Assembly: GCA_002412965.1 (NCBI GenBank)
Contig: DHWB01000006.1
Coordinates: 53,561-117,560 of the forward strand
Direction of reading: 5' to 3'
DNA: 64,000 bases
DNA from: Desulfomicrobium sp. UBA5193
GTDB lineage: Bacteria; Desulfobacterota; Desulfovibrionia; Desulfovibrionales; Desulfomicrobiaceae
Part shown: one piece after another, positions 1-8,778 of the stretch
Numbering within the stretch: the first letter of the stretch is position 1
Layout: each line of letters starts with the position of its first letter
Made by a program: the position numbers and the translations under genes
The notes under the pieces: model-generated
Told to the model about the DNA's origin: nothing
The model's database searches: none
Seen by the model: the letters and a program-made list of their open reading frames with translations, nothing else

Positions 1-52
1 GGAAATGCGCGGATCATCGACAAAGGGTGATCATGACGTCCAATCGCCGTAT

Positions 53-79
53 GGGCAGGCCCTCGTGCCTGCCCGTTTT
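53..79 (+). terminator. Rho-independent terminator for a gene left of the window
   Basis: An 8-bp GC-rich stem (53-60 with 67-74) with a 6-base loop is followed by GTTTT. The direction fits a plus-strand gene arriving from the left. Frame 1 is open from the window edge to a TGA at 28-30, which could be its last codons, but ten codons are not enough to name it. Confidence 0.6.
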
Positions 80-113
80 CGGAGCGCTGGCCGTGAAATG
101 CAGGATGATTGCC

Positions 114-452
114 TCACGGTTTGATGTAGGCGCAGCCCTGCTGTTGGAGTTTGATCAGGGCGACGACGCCGGCAGGTATTGGTTCGCATCCGGGGCAGAG
201 GTCTTCCTCGGGGATGTCAAAGGCGCGCAGGGCGTTGCGGCATATGAAGATCGTCACTTCGGCCTGCATCAGGTTCTTGATGCGGGTCAGGAATTCATCC
301 GCGCAGTCCTTGCGGAAAAATTTGACGGCGGGTCCGTTGACCACAAGGTTGATGCGTGCTTCTGGTTTGGCTGCGCGCAGGTTTTCCAAGTTGGTCAGAC
401 CGATGCGCAGAATTTTTTCTTCGTCCAGATCCAGGTGAAAGACGACCTTCAT
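114..452 (-). CDS. DsrE/DsrF-like family protein
   Basis: A 112-residue protein starting MKVVFHLDLDEEK. The start at 452 is chosen because GAGGAG lies 6-7 bases upstream; the longer open frame back to 524 has no such site. The fold signature (beta strand VVFHLDL, INLVVNGPAVKFF, then VTIFICRNAL) matches the small DsrE-like family seen in sulfur-metabolising bacteria. Cysteines are present in CADEF, ICRNAL, LCPGC and QQGCAY, so a sulfur-relay role is conceivable, but no partner genes of sulfur transfer (TusA, DsrC) are nearby. It is followed on the same strand, upstream in transcription, by an MBL-fold hydrolase. The exact function is unknown. Confidence 0.75.
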   Translation of the reverse strand: MKVVFHLDLDEEKILRIGLTNLENLRAAKPEARINLVVNGPAVKFFRKDCADEFLTRIKNLMQAEVTIFICRNALRAFDIPEEDLCPGCEPIPAGVVALIKLQQQGCAYIKP

Positions 453-499
453 CGAAATCTCCTCGGTTGAGGGTAAGGGTTTATAAAAAGGCGCGTGAT

Positions 500-1240
500 T
501 TACGCTCCGGCGCAGAGGTTGCAATTTTTCAGGTTATCCTCATGGGTTTTGACGTACATGGGGGGTGCGTCTTCAGGCAGGGGTTGGGGGTTGCCCTGAC
601 GCAGACCGTTCAGGTAGTCGATGGTGCGATCCAGGATTTCCTTTCCGCCGGAGGGGCCGTGGGAAGGAATGATGGTTCGCACTCCGGAGTTTTCTCGCCA
701 GCGAGTGAGGCTGCGGATCCATTTGTCCAGATTGCACCCTGCAGGAACGCACGGGCAGGGCAACTCCACGGAATCGCCAGCCAGCAGGAGCTTCATGCCG
801 GGGATGAAAGCCACGAGGGAGTCGGGAGTGTGACCAGGCAGGGCGTGCAGGCTGACGGTGAGGCCGCCCAAGTTAAGGTCGAGACGGCGCTCGAAGGTGA
901 TGTCCGGGGGGATGAGCCGCACCGCTTCCCATTTGTCCGGCTCCCTGGCCTGGAACTCGGCCAGGGTTTGCTGGGTCTCTCCCAAAAAGCGCGGCGCGCA
1001 CTCCCGGTGGCCGATGACCAAGGCGTTGCCCAGAGCCGCTGTGCCCTGGATATGATCCCAGTCGGCGTGGCTGTAGACGACGAAACACTGCTTACCGACG
1101 CAGGCGTCGGCAAACCCGGCCATGTCGCGTGGATGCGTCAGGGTGTCAAAGACAAGGCAGAACCGTCTGCCTTGGATCAGGACGCTGCGCACGGAAAAGT
1201 CTCCAGTATTGATCTCGTGGATGTTGCTGGCGTGGCTCAT
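500..1240 (-). CDS. MBL-fold metallo-hydrolase
   Basis: A 246-residue metallo-beta-lactamase-fold hydrolase. The metal motif is HADWDH at residues 58-63, followed by GHTPDS, a GDS loop and a terminal SHG motif, which are the expected order of zinc or iron ligands in the family. ATG at 1240 is preferred over a TTG nine bases upstream; neither has a strong Shine-Dalgarno site. It lies 47 bases upstream of the DsrE-like gene on the same strand and may be cotranscribed with it, and it is divergent from the LarE-like gene. The substrate is not predictable; glyoxalase II-like and quorum-quenching enzymes share this fold. There is no signal peptide, so it is probably cytoplasmic. Confidence 0.85.
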   Translation of the reverse strand: MSHASNIHEINTGDFSVRSVLIQGRRFCLVFDTLTHPRDMAGFADACVGKQCFVVYSHADWDHIQGTAALGNALVIGHRECAPRFLGETQQTLAEFQAREPDKWEAVRLIPPDITFERRLDLNLGGLTVSLHALPGHTPDSLVAFIPGMKLLLAGDSVELPCPCVPAGCNLDKWIRSLTRWRENSGVRTIIPSHGPSGGKEILDRTIDYLNGLRQGNPQPLPEDAPPMYVKTHEDNLKNCNLCAGA

Positions 1241-1317
1241 AAGCTTCAATTACGGTGTTTTTGTCGGACAGGGAAGGGGGATGCAGTGCGCACAATAATC
1301 AAAAAAAGGGCGTTGGC

Positions 1318-2139
1318 ATGACTGAAAATCATGATGTGTCCGCATGGAACGAGTTGCTCTCCCGGATTCAATGTCTGGGACGGTTGACCTTGGCCTATTC
1401 CGGCGGCATCGACAGCCGGTTTCTGGCGCATGCGGCGCTCCAAGCGCGTGTTCCCGTGGAGATGGTGCATATAAGCGGCCCCCATGTCGCCCCGGCCGAA
1501 ACCCGCTTTGCGCTGGATTGGGCCTCGGCCCAGGGGCTGGAAGTAACGGTGTTGCGGCTTGATCCTTTGGTTCTGCCCGAAGTCGCGGCCGGAGGGCGGG
1601 AGCGATGCTACGCCTGCAAACGATTTCTCTTCGAGCAGATCATGTGCGTGGCCGGCGCAAAGGTTTGCGACGGGTCCAATGCTTCGGATGCCGCGCTGTT
1701 TCGTCCGGGCCTGCGGGCCGTGCGTGAGCTTGGGGTGGTTTCTCCGCTGGCCGAGTCCGGCTTGAGCAAGGATGCCATCCGCTCCCTGGCCAGGAGCACC
1801 GGCCTTGCCAGGCCGGATCAGCAGGCCAGGGCCTGTCTGCTGACGCGTCTGCCCTATGGGATGTTTCCGGACCCTTGCCTCCTCGCCCGCCTTGCCGAAG
1901 GGGAACGCGTCGTGGAGGATGCGCTGCGCAGAGCAGGGCATGCGAATCAATCCTTTCGTCTGCGCGTATGTGAAAGCGGGGGTCATGAACTGCATCTTGG
2001 TCCGGGAATCCATTCAGCGGATGTGTTTCGAGTCCTGGAAGAGGCGCTTCAGGCTGCCGGTTTCCCCTGCACTCCCGTGCGGAGCATGGATTCTGTCAGC
2101 GGGTATTTCGACAAAAAGCATGGTGCGCGGGGTTCGTAA
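1318..2139 (+). CDS. LarE-like ATP-dependent sulfur transferase (PP-loop family)
   Basis: A 273-residue PP-loop protein. SGGIDS at 28-33 is the ATP-pyrophosphatase loop, RCYACK puts cysteines at 97 and 100, and ACLLTRLPYG puts a third at 173, in the region where LarE carries its sulfur-donating cysteine. LarE adenylates and thiolates the pyridinium carboxylates during synthesis of the nickel-pincer nucleotide of lactate racemase. LarB, LarC and LarA are not in this window, so the physiological product is an inference. A start at 1318 (MTENHD) is chosen because the family begins close before the PP-loop; the frame is open back to 1255. A terminator-like hairpin follows. Confidence 0.82.
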   Translation: MTENHDVSAWNELLSRIQCLGRLTLAYSGGIDSRFLAHAALQARVPVEMVHISGPHVAPAETRFALDWASAQGLEVTVLRLDPLVLPEVAAGGRERCYACKRFLFEQIMCVAGAKVCDGSNASDAALFRPGLRAVRELGVVSPLAESGLSKDAIRSLARSTGLARPDQQARACLLTRLPYGMFPDPCLLARLAEGERVVEDALRRAGHANQSFRLRVCESGGHELHLGPGIHSADVFRVLEEALQAAGFPCTPVRSMDSVSGYFDKKHGARGS

Positions 2140-2191
2140 TCATCTTCTTGCGGAGGGCGACGCTGTGGTGTTACATGCGCCCGGAGACGAT

Positions 2192-2267
2192 TGATCAATT
2201 CCGTTGCGTGCACGCCATTGTGGCGTCACGTTCCTATCCATGCTTGGAATGATCAGTCGTCTTTTTT
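2192..2267 (+). terminator. Probable terminator after the LarE-like gene
   Basis: TGATCAATTCC near 2192 pairs with GGAATGATCA near 2246, with an inner stem formed by CGTGCACGCC and GGCGTCACG. The structure ends in TCGTCTTTTTT. The outer stem has a one-base bulge, so this is a compound hairpin rather than a textbook terminator. Confidence 0.5.
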
Positions 2268-2270
2268 ATT

Positions 2271-3251
2271 TCAGAGCCAGCGGTTGCGTTTGAAGAGCAG
2301 GATGATGCCGGTCGCGACTGCTCCTATCCCCAGGCAAAAGAGGGCGAAGCCCCACGGACTGTCCGCTCCAGGAATGCCCCCCACGTTGATGCCGAACAGG
2401 CCAGTCAGGAAGCCGAGCGGCATGAAAATGACCGTCACCACCGAGAGCAGGAACATGCGCCGGTTCAACTGCTCGGAGAAATGATTTACGAATTCTTCGT
2501 GGGACAGGGCCGCTCGCTCACGCACGGCATCCAGGTCTTCGATGTGGCGGATGAGTTCATCCGCGGTTTCGCGAATTCGGAAATGGTCGTCGGTGCTCAT
2601 CCACGGCACCTGCTCCGTGACGAGGCGGGACAGGGCTTCGCGCTGCGGCCCCAGATAGCGCCGCAAGGCGATGGCCTGCCGGCGTAAAGCCCCCAAGGTC
2701 TGCCGCGCCTGGGTCCCGTGGTGCTCGAAGATCTGATCTTCAACCTCGGCCATCTGGTCTTCCAGATCCTCGATGACCGCTCCGATATTGCTGGTCATGT
2801 GCGAAAGCAGCATGACCAGAAATTCCCCGCTGCTGCGCGGACCCTTGCCTGCACCGAGCATTGCCTGGATTTCCTTGACGGATTTGAGCTGGCGCTTGCG
2901 GGTGGAGATGATCCGGCCCTCATCGATCCACAGCCGGATGGAGACCATGTCCTCGGGTTCGGCCCCGGGATTGAGGTTCACTCCGCGCAGGGTCAGCAAC
3001 AGTCCGTTGTCGTGATGCAGCACCCTGGGACGGGTCTCCTCGTCGATAAGGGATTCCGCCACGGGCGTGTCCAGGAGGTCCGCATGCAGGAGCCAGTCGC
3101 GGGCTGCCTCGTCGGCATAGTTCAGGTGTAGCCATGAGAGCCCTGTGATTTCGGGCATGCTTTCGCCCGGCTTCCAGGGAAGGAGGCGGCCATTTCCCTG
3201 GCCGTCAATGGCCCAGAGGGAGTTTGGTATGGGAGTGGGGGGAGTGTTCAT
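2271..3251 (-). CDS. zntB: CorA/ZntB family divalent cation transporter
   Basis: A 326-residue CorA-superfamily protein: a large cytoplasmic N-terminal domain of about 260 residues, then two C-terminal membrane helices. The pore signature is GIN at 287-289 followed by VGGIPG, the variant of the GMN motif typical of ZntB-like zinc transporters rather than of magnesium CorA. Its ATG overlaps the stop of the GGDEF-EAL gene (ATGA, 3248-3251), so it is translationally coupled and forms the last gene of the seven-gene minus-strand unit. Direction of transport and ion are inferred from family only. A second CorA-type gene with a true GMN motif lies at 14.3 kb. Confidence 0.88.
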   Translation of the reverse strand: MNTPPTPIPNSLWAIDGQGNGRLLPWKPGESMPEITGLSWLHLNYADEAARDWLLHADLLDTPVAESLIDEETRPRVLHHDNGLLLTLRGVNLNPGAEPEDMVSIRLWIDEGRIISTRKRQLKSVKEIQAMLGAGKGPRSSGEFLVMLLSHMTSNIGAVIEDLEDQMAEVEDQIFEHHGTQARQTLGALRRQAIALRRYLGPQREALSRLVTEQVPWMSTDDHFRIRETADELIRHIEDLDAVRERAALSHEEFVNHFSEQLNRRMFLLSVVTVIFMPLGFLTGLFGINVGGIPGADSPWGFALFCLGIGAVATGIILLFKRNRWL

Positions 3252-6088
3252 GTTTCGGCCCGGACGGCTGTGTTGGAGATGATGAATTCCTTGGCCGCGG
3301 CTTCAGGCAGCGGGCGGGCGAAATAATATCCTTGGTAGAGGTCACAGCCCAGTGCGCGTAGCTGATCCAGATGCTCCCAAGTTTCCACGCCTTCGGCGAT
3401 GATGCGCATGCCCAGGGTGTGTCCTAGCTGGACGATGGCCTGTACAATGGCCTGGCTTTCAGGATTGGTGGTCAGAAAGCGCACGAAGCTGCGGTCGACC
3501 TTCAGATAATCCAGGGGCAGGCGCTGCAGGTAGGAGAGCGAGGAATAGCCCGTGCCGAAATCGTCCACGGACAGCGCGATATCCATCTGCCGCAAGCGTC
3601 CCAACGTCTCCTGGGGCCGGGTCAGATGCTTCATGAGTGAACTCTCGGTGATTTCGAGCTTGAGCCATGCCGGTGGCATGCCGCACTGGTCGAGGCAGGC
3701 CTGGATGCGGCTCGTTATATTGGCCTGGCCGAACTGGCGGCCGGACATGTTCACGGAGACCGTCAGGTCGAGCCCAAATTCGCGGTTCCAGGCGGTCATG
3801 GTCCGGCATGCGTTGAGCATGACCCATTCGCCGAGTGCGTGGATGGTGCCCGTGTCCTCGGCCACGGAAATGAAGCGGTCCGGGGGAATGCGCCCCTGAG
3901 TCGGGTGCTGCCAGCGGACCAGCGCCTCAAAGCCGAACAGGCTGCCATCGGCATGCACAATGGGCTGGTATTCCAGGAAGAGTTCTTCGCGGGCAACGGC
4001 CTGGCGCAGGTCGTTTTCCATGACCATAAGCTCAACGGCCCGGTTCATCAGTCGTTTGGTGAATACCTTGAAGCAGTTACGGCCGCTTTCCTTGGCCCAG
4101 TGCATGGCGATGTTGCCGCGCTGAATGATCTGTTCGGCGCTGACGTCCGCCGGACCCTGGCCGATGAAAAGTCCCAGGCTGGCCGTGAGCTGATACTCGC
4201 GCTCCTCCAGGAAAAACGGCTCGCGCACGGCTTCCTGCAGCCTGCGGGCAATGGCGATGGCGTTGCCTGCGGCGTCGAGCCCGTCGAGAATGATCAAAAA
4301 TTCGTCACCGCCAAAGCGGCAGACCGTGTCCACCTCCCGCATTTCCCTGCACAGACGTTTGCCGACTTCCAGGAGGAGCAAGTCGCCTACGGCGTGTCCC
4401 CGACTGTCGTTGACCACCTTGAAGCGGTCCAGATCGATGAACACCAGCGCGTATTTGTGATTTTCCACTCGGTGCGCCCGCGCCAGCGCCAGAGCCAGGC
4501 GGTCCTGGCCGAGGGTGCGGTTGCCCAGGCCCGTCAAGGCGTCGTGCAGGGCCATGTGCCTCAGCTGCTCTTCCATGGCCTTGCGCGTGCTGATGTCCAT
4601 GACCGACAGGACCCACTGTGTTCCCGAAGGGCTGAAGCAGAGCAGCACATGCACGGACGATCCGTCCCTTTTCTTCCAGACGCTTTCCATGGATCCCGGA
4701 GGTGCGGGCTGGTTGAGGTCGCTCAGGATTTGCTCCATGGCTCTCTCCAGTTCCAGAAAATCGTCGAAATTGGGCATGAGCTTGGCGATGGGCATGTCCT
4801 CCAGTTCTTCCTGAGAGTAGCCTGTGATCATCTGCAGATGGGTGTTCGGCGCGTGCAGGAGAAAGTTCTGGCAAACGGCAATGCCCACCGGCGCGGTGCG
4901 CAGGATGTGTTCGATCTCGCGCTGTTTCTCGGCCAGATTTTTCTGGGCCTGGGCGCGTTCGGTGACCTCCTGCTGCAGCTCCTTGTTGGCCAGACGCAGA
5001 TCCAGAGAGCGTTTTTGGACCAGATCTTCCAGGTTGTGCTGATGCTCCAGAAGCTCCTGTCGGGAATGGTGCAATTCCATGGTTATCTGGCTCAGGATGC
5101 GTGCCATTTCCCCGATTTCATCCTGGCCCAGCGTATCCAGGGAAACGGTCCCTCCGGAGCGCAGGGTCAGGGCGGTATCGAAGACGAGGCGCAGCCTGTT
5201 GCCCACGTGGCGGCTGAACAGGGTCGAGAGGATGACAAGGCTGAGGAAGGTGAGGCCCAGGGTCAGATAGAGGCCGTGTTGCATTTCAAACGCCGCGGCA
5301 TAGAGCGTTCGCTGAGGCCGGACCAGCACCACGGACCAGGGATGATCGGGCACGGGCTGGATCGCGGCGACCTGGGAGCCGTCACTGTTTTGGAACTCGA
5401 CCACTCCGGCCTGACCCGCGCGCGCCAGTCGGACAACTTCCGGCACGCGGTAGTCGCCAAGGATATCTTCGGAGCCCGATGTGGCTACGACATACCCGCG
5501 ACGATCGATGATCAGGGCCTGGCCGTCCTTGTCGAAAATGCTGTCGACAATCTGATTGAATCCGTTCAGGTCGAACTGGCCGATGAGCACGCCACTCAAA
5601 GGCGTGCCCTCCATGCGCAGCGGCTGGGCCATGGTCATGACCACGCCGAAAGGATACAGCACCGCATGCGCGTCCGAGATGACCCGCTCGCCGTCCAGGG
5701 CTTTTCGAAACCAGATGTTTTGCGTCCATTCCCCACGGAAGCTGTAGCGTGCCGAAGCCCGCACCCGGCTGGAGGGGTCGAGCACGTAGATGTCGTTCAG
5801 GATGGGATGAAAATTCACGGTATCAAGAAGGACCGCCTTGAGGGTCTCTTCCGAGGTATCCGGGTTCAACAAGGCGATATGTTTGCCCAGAAAGTCGAGC
5901 GCCTTGCTGCCGTCCTGCAGCGACCGGGACACTTCCTTGGTGATTTGCGTGGCCAGGGACTCAAGCGCCTGTCGGCTGTGCTGGCGGACGGAGTCGTGAA
6001 ACCAGCCCAGGGCGTAGGTCGTCAAGAGGACCAGGGGGATGATTCCGACCACCAGCAAGGCTGCGTTGATGCGTTGCGTCAGGCGCAT
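3248..6088 (-). CDS. Membrane Cache-HAMP-PAS-GGDEF-EAL c-di-GMP enzyme
   Basis: A 946-residue sensor and enzyme. One membrane helix near residues 10-28 and a second near 273-292 bracket a periplasmic double-Cache region of about 240 residues. HAMP and a coiled coil, a PAS domain (about 385-505), GGDEF (about 515-675) and EAL (about 690-935) follow. GGDEF is intact (FGGDEF) with a product-inhibition I-site RxxD (REVD) five residues before it. EAL is also intact: EALVRW, ITESS, DDFGTG, LKVD and EGVET. Both synthesis and hydrolysis of c-di-GMP are therefore possible. It starts three bases after the stop of the PotD-like lipoprotein gene, which makes it a candidate MbaA-like output for a periplasmic polyamine sensor. 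Confidence 0.93.
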   Translation of the reverse strand: MRLTQRINAALLVVGIIPLVLLTTYALGWFHDSVRQHSRQALESLATQITKEVSRSLQDGSKALDFLGKHIALLNPDTSEETLKAVLLDTVNFHPILNDIYVLDPSSRVRASARYSFRGEWTQNIWFRKALDGERVISDAHAVLYPFGVVMTMAQPLRMEGTPLSGVLIGQFDLNGFNQIVDSIFDKDGQALIIDRRGYVVATSGSEDILGDYRVPEVVRLARAGQAGVVEFQNSDGSQVAAIQPVPDHPWSVVLVRPQRTLYAAAFEMQHGLYLTLGLTFLSLVILSTLFSRHVGNRLRLVFDTALTLRSGGTVSLDTLGQDEIGEMARILSQITMELHHSRQELLEHQHNLEDLVQKRSLDLRLANKELQQEVTERAQAQKNLAEKQREIEHILRTAPVGIAVCQNFLLHAPNTHLQMITGYSQEELEDMPIAKLMPNFDDFLELERAMEQILSDLNQPAPPGSMESVWKKRDGSSVHVLLCFSPSGTQWVLSVMDISTRKAMEEQLRHMALHDALTGLGNRTLGQDRLALALARAHRVENHKYALVFIDLDRFKVVNDSRGHAVGDLLLLEVGKRLCREMREVDTVCRFGGDEFLIILDGLDAAGNAIAIARRLQEAVREPFFLEEREYQLTASLGLFIGQGPADVSAEQIIQRGNIAMHWAKESGRNCFKVFTKRLMNRAVELMVMENDLRQAVAREELFLEYQPIVHADGSLFGFEALVRWQHPTQGRIPPDRFISVAEDTGTIHALGEWVMLNACRTMTAWNREFGLDLTVSVNMSGRQFGQANITSRIQACLDQCGMPPAWLKLEITESSLMKHLTRPQETLGRLRQMDIALSVDDFGTGYSSLSYLQRLPLDYLKVDRSFVRFLTTNPESQAIVQAIVQLGHTLGMRIIAEGVETWEHLDQLRALGCDLYQGYYFARPLPEAAAKEFIISNTAVRAET

Positions 6089-6091
6089 GGC

Positions 6092-7144
6092 TTACGGCGC
6101 GGTCAGCGCGTTCCAGAGTTCGCTGGAGCGCTGGTTGGTGGTGGCGGCGGGATCCATGACCGGGAAGAAAGCGCAGCGGGCGAGGATCTCCGGTGAGGGA
6201 TAGACCCCAGTATCGGCCAGGATTTCCTTGGAGACGAGTGCCCTGGCCGCCGCATTGGGCGTGGCGCAGTAGAGGTCCTCGGACAGCTTGGCCATGACTT
6301 CAGGACGGTGCAGGTAATCGATGAAGGCGTGCACCTCCTTGGGGTGCGCGCTTGATCTGGACAGCATGATCATGTCCACCCATCTGGGCGCTCCTTCCCG
6401 TGGCACGAAATAGCGCAGGTCGGGGTTGAGTTCGGCTGCGCCCAGCGCGTCCCCGCTGTAGATTTGCGCAGCCCAGATATCGCCGCCGACCAGCCCTTCG
6501 GTGAGCGCATCCACGGGCAGGTAGCCCTTGAGCAGGGGGCGCTGGCGCATGAGTTCCTTTTCCACGGCCGCGAACTGCTCCTCGGTGGCCGGGACTATGC
6601 CGTACCCGAGCTTCATGGAGGCTGCGGCCACGACCTCCGAATTGTTGCGGAGCATGGCGATATGCCCCTTCAATTCCTCGTTCCACAAAATGTTCCAGGA
6701 CAAGGCATCGTCCGGGACGTGCTTGGTGTTCACGACCACGCCCGTGGTCCCCGCCAGATAGGGCGCGCTGTAGAGCTGCCCCTGATGGAAGGCCAAGGCG
6801 CGCGTGTCCTCATCGACATGGCTCAGGTTGGGCAGCAGATTCGGGTCCAGCGGCGCCACCAATCGCGCCTGGATCATTTCCCGTCCCAGGCTTTCGCTCA
6901 CGATGAAAAAGTCGGCGCTGAAGTCGCTGCCTTGCATCGCGCCGAGCAGGATCTCCTCATCGCCGAAGATGCGTTGTTCGATCTGGATGCCGGTCTCGTT
7001 GGTGAAGCCGTTCAAGACCTCATCGGTCATGTAGTTGGGCCAGTTCCACAGGATAAGGCTCGCGTTGGTGGCGGCCGGTTTGGGCTGTGGCGTGTCGCAA
7101 CCTGCGTTCAGGAGGAAGAGAAGCGCCAGGATGAGGAACGGCAT
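6092..7144 (-). CDS. PotD/NspS-like polyamine-binding lipoprotein
   Basis: A 350-residue periplasmic binding protein. The start at 7144 gives a short signal peptide ending in the lipobox LNAGC; the upstream open frame to 7306 overlaps the preceding gene and is rejected. Homology to PotD is visible by eye: LILWNWPNYM, ETGIQIEQ, the WVD segment that in PotD carries a ligand aspartate, and CATPNAAAR near the end. The C-terminal Trp-Gln of PotD is not seen. No ABC permease or ATPase gene accompanies it. Instead it is followed three bases later by the GGDEF-EAL gene, an arrangement known for NspS-MbaA, where the binding protein signals rather than transports. The ligand (spermidine, norspermidine, putrescine or other) is not determinable. 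Confidence 0.88.
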   Translation of the reverse strand: MPFLILALLFLLNAGCDTPQPKPAATNASLILWNWPNYMTDEVLNGFTNETGIQIEQRIFGDEEILLGAMQGSDFSADFFIVSESLGREMIQARLVAPLDPNLLPNLSHVDEDTRALAFHQGQLYSAPYLAGTTGVVVNTKHVPDDALSWNILWNEELKGHIAMLRNNSEVVAAASMKLGYGIVPATEEQFAAVEKELMRQRPLLKGYLPVDALTEGLVGGDIWAAQIYSGDALGAAELNPDLRYFVPREGAPRWVDMIMLSRSSAHPKEVHAFIDYLHRPEVMAKLSEDLYCATPNAAARALVSKEILADTGVYPSPEILARCAFFPVMDPAATTNQRSSELWNALTAP

Positions 7145-7182
7145 AGCTGATTTCTCACGGTTAAAGTGATCGTACGACCTGA

Positions 7183-8208
7183 TTACGTTAAGACGGGCGT
7201 ACAGGCGGCCGGTACGCAATCGAAACTGATCCAGCGGTCGCGCCCCTCTTGTTTGGCCTGATACAGTCCCTGGTCCGCCGCCTGGAGCAGGTCGGCGGGC
7301 GCGCATCCCGGCAGGGGAACGACGGCGCTCAAGCCCAGGCTGACAGTGACCACGCTTTGCACCGGGGAATCCTGGTGTTCTATGCCCAGGCTGGCCACGG
7401 CCTGGCGCATGCTCTCCGCCACCACCTTCGCGCCTTCCAGTCCGGTGCCGGGCAGGATGGCCGCGAACTCCTCCCCGCCGTAGCGGGCCACCATGTCGGC
7501 GGGGCGTCTCAAGAGCCCCGCGAGGGCGGTGGCGACGCGGCGCAGGCAGCTATCTCCGGCTAGGTGACCATAGCGGTCATTGTAAAGCTTGAAATGGTCC
7601 ACGTCCAGAATGACCAGCGAGAGCGGGAGCCTCTCCCTGGCCATGCGGTTCCATTCAATGCCGAGCATTTCATCGAATTGGCGGCGGTTGGGGATGCCGG
7701 TCAGGCCGTCCAGGGAAGAGAGGAGCTGCAGCTGGCGGTTTTTTTCCTCCAGCTCGCTCTGCAGCTGATGCAGCTCGACGATGCGGGCATCAAGCTCCCT
7801 GGTTTTGGCCTGCAAAGCCTGTCGCTGACGGTGAATTTCCAGAAAGATCCGGACCTTGCATAAAAGCATCTGCGCATCCAGGGGCTTGAACAGGTAGTCC
7901 ACGGCCCCCGAGTCGTATCCGCGAAAGATGTGTTTGCTTTCCGTGTGATTGGCAGTGACAAAGATAATGGGAATGTGCCGGGTGCGTTTGTTGCCGCGCA
8001 TCAGTTCGGCCGTCTCGAACCCGTCCATGTCCGGCATCTGCACGTCCAGAAGAACCAGGGCGAAGTCGTGGTCGAGCAGCAGGCCCAGGGCCTCCTGGCC
8101 GGAGGTGGCGCGGACGATGTTCAGGTCCGGGCTTTCCAGGAGATGTTCCAGGGTCAGCAGGTTCTCAGGGCGATCGTCCACGATCAGGATGTCAAGAGCT
8201 TTGTTCAT
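7183..8208 (-). CDS. Response regulator with GGDEF output (diguanylate cyclase)
   Basis: A 341-residue PleD-like protein with a receiver domain (about 1-120; DILIVDD, phosphoacceptor in LLDVQMPDMDG, switch lysine in FKPLD), a coiled coil (about 125-165) and a GGDEF domain (about 165-325). The active-site motif is GGEEF, with an I-site RPAD five residues before it, so it should make c-di-GMP under product control. ATG 8208 lies inside the last codons of cheB (16-base overlap), indicating coupling. It is the natural receiver for the triple-REC hybrid kinase in the same unit. The PotD-like gene begins 38 bases after its stop. Confidence 0.93.
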   Translation of the reverse strand: MNKALDILIVDDRPENLLTLEHLLESPDLNIVRATSGQEALGLLLDHDFALVLLDVQMPDMDGFETAELMRGNKRTRHIPIIFVTANHTESKHIFRGYDSGAVDYLFKPLDAQMLLCKVRIFLEIHRQRQALQAKTRELDARIVELHQLQSELEEKNRQLQLLSSLDGLTGIPNRRQFDEMLGIEWNRMARERLPLSLVILDVDHFKLYNDRYGHLAGDSCLRRVATALAGLLRRPADMVARYGGEEFAAILPGTGLEGAKVVAESMRQAVASLGIEHQDSPVQSVVTVSLGLSAVVPLPGCAPADLLQAADQGLYQAKQEGRDRWISFDCVPAACTPVLT

Positions 8209-8776
8209 GGCATGGTCCAATCAGATGGTTCAGGAAAGGGGCAATCTCATGCAGGGACAAAACATGATCCACGGCGGTGGCGTCAATGGCGGCCTGCGGC
8301 ATGGCCGGCGCCTGGGCCGATTCGGGAGACTGGACAATGGCCAGTCCGTCACGGCGTTTGATGCGGGCGAGGCCCGCGGCCCCGTCGTGGTTGGCTCCGG
8401 TCAGGACGATCCCGATGAGCTCCGGCCCGAAGGCATCGGACGCGGTCTCGAAGAGGACGTCCACGGACGGCCTGGAAAAATTGACTTTGGGATCCACGCT
8501 GAGGCTCAAGGTGGCGTCCGGTTCGACCAGCAGATGGTAATCGGGCGGAGCCACATAGACAACTCCCGGTCGCAAGCTCTCCTTGTCTTCGGCCTCTTTG
8601 ACCGTGAGGGGGCTCAAAGCGTTCAGGCAGACGGGCAAATAGGAGTCCGCGTGCGGGGCCAGGTGCTGGACGATGAGCACGGGCAGCGCAAAGTCCGGCC
8701 GCAAGCCGGGGACAAGCACCTTGAGGGCCTCAAGCCCCCCGGAGGACACCCCGATGACCACGGCCTTGAACGCCAT
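8192..8776 (-). CDS. CheB-type methylesterase domain protein without receiver
   Basis: A 194-residue stand-alone CheB catalytic domain. The triad is visible: Ser in GVSSGG, His in QHLAPHAD and Asp in GANHDGAAG. CheB normally removes methyl esters from (or deamidates) glutamyl residues of chemoreceptors and carries an N-terminal receiver; this one lacks the receiver. An ATG at 8776 or a GTG at 8782 that overlaps the cheR stop are both possible starts. Sitting between cheR and a REC-GGDEF gene, and without cheA, cheW or a receptor gene in the unit, it probably acts in a dedicated signalling module and not in flagellar chemotaxis; that is inference. Confidence 0.9.
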   Translation of the reverse strand: MAFKAVVIGVSSGGLEALKVLVPGLRPDFALPVLIVQHLAPHADSYLPVCLNALSPLTVKEAEDKESLRPGVVYVAPPDYHLLVEPDATLSLSVDPKVNFSRPSVDVLFETASDAFGPELIGIVLTGANHDGAAGLARIKRRDGLAIVQSPESAQAPAMPQAAIDATAVDHVLSLHEIAPFLNHLIGPCHEQSS

Positions 8777-8778
8777 GC

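Noticed and set aside
3839..6196. 785-residue open frame opposite the GGDEF-EAL gene
   Set aside because: It is antisense to a well-supported domain protein, has no recognisable domain and is the kind of long open frame expected from GC-rich codon bias.
7145..7306. 54-residue extension of the PotD-like protein
   Set aside because: It overlaps the end of the REC-GGDEF gene and would destroy the signal peptide and lipobox.
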